Shown here: in pieces, positions 6,218 to 8,043 of the stretch
Position numbering within the stretch: the stretch's first letter is position 1
Layout of the letters: each line of letters begins with the position of its first letter
Source: Candidatus Equibacterium intestinale
GTDB taxonomy: Bacteria > Bacteroidota > Bacteroidia > Bacteroidales > UBA932
DNA length: 8,043 nt
Direction of reading: 5' to 3'
Assembly: GCA_018064305.1 (NCBI GenBank)
Contig: JAGHVP010000094.1
Coordinates: 1-8,043 of the forward strand
The notes under the pieces: generated by a model
Told to the model about the DNA's origin: nothing
The model's input: only the letters and a program-made list of their open reading frames with translations
Databases searched by the model: none
Program-made: the position numbers and the translations under genes

Positions 6218-7468
6218 ATGAAAGAGACACCGATTTTATTGCTGACCGGATATCTCGGCAGCGGAAAGACTACATTGGTAAATACAATCCTGAGCAACAG
6301 CAAGGGCATCAGGTTCGCAGTTATAGTTAATGATCTGGGCGAAGTCAACATCGACGCCAGCCTGATTGCAAAAGGGGGAGTTGTAGGCAAGAAAGACGAC
6401 AGCCTCGTGTCGTTGCAGAACGGCTGTATCTGCTGCACACTCAAGATGGACCTTGTAGAGCAGATAAATGACCTCATAGCAATGGAAGCCTTTGACTACA
6501 TAGTGATAGAGGCTAGCGGAATATGCGAGCCGGCTCCCATTGCACAGACTATCTGCTCGATTCCAAGCCTCAGCCCTGAGTTCACGAAAGTCAGCATACC
6601 GTTCCTTGACTGTATTGTGACAGTGGTGGACGCGCTGCGTATGAAAGATGAATTCGCATGCGGTGCAAACCTCCAGAAGCAGAACCTGGACGAGGAGGAT
6701 ATCGAGAACCTGATTATCCAGCAGATCGAGTTCTGCAACAAGATTCTGCTCAACAAGGTTTCGGAAGTGGACCCGGAAGAGCTGAAATACATAAAGGCGA
6801 TAATCCGCGCCCTCCAGCCGAAGGCAGAGATTGTGGAGTGTGACTATTGCGACGTGGACCTTGACTCACTTCTGAACACCAACCTTTTCAACTTCTCTAA
6901 AGTGGCCACTTCCGCGGCTTGGATTCAGGAGATGGACCATCACGATGATGACGACGATGACGATGATGAACATGAAGGGGAGGAGCACGGCCATCACCAT
7001 GACCATGAAGAGCATGAAGAACATGAAGAACACGGCCATCATCACCACCATCACCATCATCATGATGAGGGTGAGGCAGAGGAATACGGTATCCGCACAT
7101 TCGTGTATTACCGCCGCCGCCCGTTTGACATCAACAAATTCGACAGCTTCATAGCTAATAAGTGGGACAACAACATCATACGTTCGAAGGGTGTATGCTG
7201 GTTTGCCGACGACAACGACATGTCATACCTCTTTGAAAGTGCCGGCCAGCAGAAGAAGCTGAGCGAGGTTGGATACTGGTACGCAACGGCTCCGGAGGAG
7301 GATCTTGAAAAGATTGCACAGGAAGATCCCGACTTCATGAAAGACTGGGACGACGAAGTGGGCGACAGGATGCAGAAGATTGTGTTCATAGGGCAGCATA
7401 TCGACAAGGAAAAATTATTTGAAGATCTTGATTTCTGCCTTATTGACAATGTCTTTACTATTTCTTAA
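6218..7468 (+). CDS. CobW/COG0523 P-loop GTPase, probable metal chaperone
   Basis: The protein has 416 residues and belongs to the G3E GTPase group with CobW, YeiR and ZNG1, which use GTP to hand metals, often zinc, to target proteins. Motifs: Walker A GYLGSGKTT (11-19), NDLGEVNID (38-46), the metal-binding CxCC in NGCICCTLK (68-76), IVIEASGICEP (95-105) as the Walker B region, and NKVSEVD (179-185) as the guanine-specificity segment. An extreme Asp/His-rich loop spans about 240-289, with eight Asp in a row at 243-250 and nine His at 274-282. A CobW C-terminal domain follows (GIRTFVYYRRRPFD onwards). The frame is open far upstream, to 5912, but that part overlaps the fimbrial gene and promoter region; ATG at 6218 puts the P-loop at residue 11 as in the family. 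The metal is not certain; zinc is most likely. Confidence 0.92.
   Translation: MKETPILLLTGYLGSGKTTLVNTILSNSKGIRFAVIVNDLGEVNIDASLIAKGGVVGKKDDSLVSLQNGCICCTLKMDLVEQINDLIAMEAFDYIVIEASGICEPAPIAQTICSIPSLSPEFTKVSIPFLDCIVTVVDALRMKDEFACGANLQKQNLDEEDIENLIIQQIEFCNKILLNKVSEVDPEELKYIKAIIRALQPKAEIVECDYCDVDLDSLLNTNLFNFSKVATSAAWIQEMDHHDDDDDDDDEHEGEEHGHHHDHEEHEEHEEHGHHHHHHHHHDEGEAEEYGIRTFVYYRRRPFDINKFDSFIANKWDNNIIRSKGVCWFADDNDMSYLFESAGQQKKLSEVGYWYATAPEEDLEKIAQEDPDFMKDWDDEVGDRMQKIVFIGQHIDKEKLFEDLDFCLIDNVFTIS
6935..7069 (+). repeat. Low-complexity Asp/His-coding tract with 9-bp repeats
   Basis: This stretch of the GTPase gene consists almost wholly of GAT/GAC, CAT/CAC and GAA/GAG codons. It includes three consecutive 9-bp units, CATGAAGAG then CATGAAGAA twice (7004-7030), coding for His-Glu-Glu. 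It encodes 20 His residues between 241 and 282. Such tracts change length by replication slippage in whole-codon steps, so the number of ligands may vary between strains. Confidence 0.8.
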
Positions 7469-7473
7469 CTTTG
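7442..7473 (+). promoter_or_regulatory. Promoter of the YegP-family gene
   Basis: ATTG (7442-7445) as the -33 box, a 20-base spacer, and TAACTTTG (7466-7473) as a perfect TAnnTTTG -7 box. Most of it lies within the last codons of the GTPase gene and the -7 box covers its stop codon. The expected start near 7480 gives a leader of about 25 bases that is rich in A, so the small gene can be expressed apart from the GTPase. Confidence 0.75.
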
Positions 7474-7505
7474 TTCATTCAACTAAAAATCTAAAAAATA
7501 CAATT

Positions 7506-7838
7506 ATGGGTAAATTTGAAATCACACTCCGCAAAAACGGCGAAGTTCAGTTCAACCTTAAAGCCACTAACGGTCAGGTAATCCTCACAAGCGAGGGATA
7601 CAAAACAAAAGCAGCCTGCCTCAACGGTGTTGAGTCAGTAAAGAAGAACTGCCTTCAAGATGCAAGATTCGAGCGCAAAGAGGCAAAGAACGGCAAACCT
7701 TATTTCAACCTCAAGGCTTCTAACGGCCAGGTAATCGGTGCAAGCCAGATGTATGCTTCTGCAAAGACTATGGAGAACGGTATCGCTTCTGTAAAGAAGA
7801 ATGCTCCCGAGGCAGCAGTTGTTGACCTTACAGAGTAA
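7506..7838 (+). CDS. yegP: YegP-family protein (DUF1508 tandem repeat)
   Basis: A 110-residue soluble protein built of two copies of the DUF1508 unit. Copy 1 (about 3-47) runs FEITLRKNGEVQFNLKATNGQ...GVESVKKN, and copy 2 (about 54-98) runs RFERKEAKNGKPYFNLKASNGQVIG...GIASVKKN. The shared core FNLKAxNGQVI and the ending SVKKN are diagnostic of the family. The biochemical role of YegP-type proteins is not established to my knowledge. The frame is open upstream to 7419, but that part overlaps the GTPase gene and the promoter; ATG at 7506 follows an A-rich leader and begins MGKFEITL, as family members do. It has its own promoter and a terminator 27 bases after the stop, so it appears to be a single-gene unit, probably well expressed. 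Confidence 0.92.
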   Translation: MGKFEITLRKNGEVQFNLKATNGQVILTSEGYKTKAACLNGVESVKKNCLQDARFERKEAKNGKPYFNLKASNGQVIGASQMYASAKTMENGIASVKKNAPEAAVVDLTE

Positions 7839-7864
7839 TCGTTCAGTAGTTTGTTCCCAGAAAC

Positions 7865-7893
7865 AAAAAGAGGTCACTAAGGGTCTCTTTTTT
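7865..7893 (+). terminator. Intrinsic terminator after the YegP-family gene
   Basis: AAAAAGAGGTC (7865-7875) pairs with GGTCTCTTTTT (7882-7892), including two G-U pairs, around the loop ACTAAG. The stem ends in a run of T. The A-rich left side means it could also work in part on the opposite strand. Confidence 0.8.
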
Positions 7894-7944
7894 GTCATTA
7901 TATAACCAGTCTAATACTGGCACGGTTCAGCGGCAAGTCTTCCG

Positions 7945-8043
7945 TTTCTGCCGCACTGCCGCGCTGGCAGCAATCTGATGGCATTTCTGCCGCACTGCCG
8001 CGCTGGCAGCAATCTGATGGCATTTCTGCCGCACTGCCGCGCT
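7945..8043. repeat. 39-bp tandem repeat array, continuing beyond the window
   Basis: Two identical 39-bp units (7945-7983 and 7984-8022) are followed by the first 21 bases of a third (8023-8043), without spacers or mismatches. The unit starts TTTCTGCCGCACTGCC and ends CAATCTGATGGCA. It is 62% G+C, richer than its surroundings. Each unit contains the stem-loop CTGCC-GCGCT-GGCAG (7956-7970, and again 39 bases on). The period is a multiple of three, and five of the six frames are open across it, so protein coding cannot be excluded on length alone. I see no start codon or promoter leading into it. The rest of the 200 bases after the YegP-family gene holds only its terminator. Confidence 0.95.

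Larger units (their letters stand above)
6060..6227. repeat. 10-bp inverted repeat bracketing the divergent control region
   Basis: TCTCTTTCAT at 6060-6069 and its exact reverse complement ATGAAAGAGA at 6218-6227 face each other across 148 bp. The right arm contains the start codon of the CobW-type GTPase. The left arm lies just upstream of the first fimbrial gene. The segment between them holds the fimbrial -7 box. The match does not extend beyond 10 bp on either side. Both arms include purine-rich sequence that could serve as a ribosome-binding region or early codons, so the similarity may be coincidental. Confidence 0.5.

Noticed and set aside
6866..7063. Minus-strand ORF rich in Met and Val, looking like a small membrane protein
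   Set aside because: It is the antisense reading of the Asp/His codon tract (ATG and GTG from CAT and CAC); it has no promoter and lies inside a well supported gene.
7635..7898. Minus-strand ORF across the YegP-family gene and its terminator
   Set aside because: It runs through the terminator stem and opposite a clear two-repeat YegP protein; there is no promoter for it.
7945..8043. CRISPR array
   Set aside because: The 39-bp units touch each other directly with no unique spacers, and no cas gene is present.
7927..8043. Protein coding on the minus strand through the tandem repeats, ending at TGA 7929-7927
   Set aside because: All three minus frames are open through the unit because of its composition, so an open frame proves little; no start is visible inside the window. 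It stays possible if the gene begins beyond the right edge.

Overview
The window reads as a chromosome segment from a member of the order Bacteroidales (phylum Bacteroidota). The evidence is a four-gene FimA/Mfa-type (type V) fimbrial operon, several promoters of the Bacteroidetes form TTTG-N19-20-TAnnTTTG, A-rich leaders in place of clear Shine-Dalgarno sites, and moderate G+C. I cannot name the family or genus from this sequence alone.

Layout from left to right. Positions 1-749 (minus) hold the N-terminal half of glutamyl-tRNA synthetase (gltX), cut by the window edge. Just upstream of it on the same strand is a tRNA-Glu(CTC) gene with encoded CCA, a strong promoter and an intrinsic terminator separating it from gltX. 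Divergent from the tRNA is a cytoplasmic type I L-asparaginase (ansA, plus). Its end overlaps by four bases the end of the fimbrial operon arriving from the other strand. In transcription order that operon is DUF3575-like exported protein, Mfa2/FimB-like anchor lipoprotein, DUF4906-like fimbrillin with an Ig-like Big2 domain, and FimA/Mfa1-like major subunit. The four genes are spaced by 3, 11 and 19 bases, so they are probably one transcript.

The 159-bp gap upstream of the operon is a divergent control region. On its other side is a CobW/COG0523 P-loop GTPase, a probable metal chaperone with a very long Asp/His-rich loop. It is followed by a small YegP-family protein with its own promoter, nested in the end of the GTPase gene, and its own terminator. 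The last 100 bases are a perfect 39-bp tandem repeat array that runs off the window.

The functions seem to be separate modules: glutamate charging, asparagine breakdown, surface pili, metal handling and a small stress-type protein. I see no defence system, transposase, integrase, CRISPR array or new enzyme cassette. The items most worth a second look are a cluster of palindromes near the 3' end of ansA that pairs better in the antisense (fimbrial) RNA than in the ansA RNA, the 39-bp repeat array, and the inverted and direct repeats in the control region between the fimbrial operon and the GTPase.
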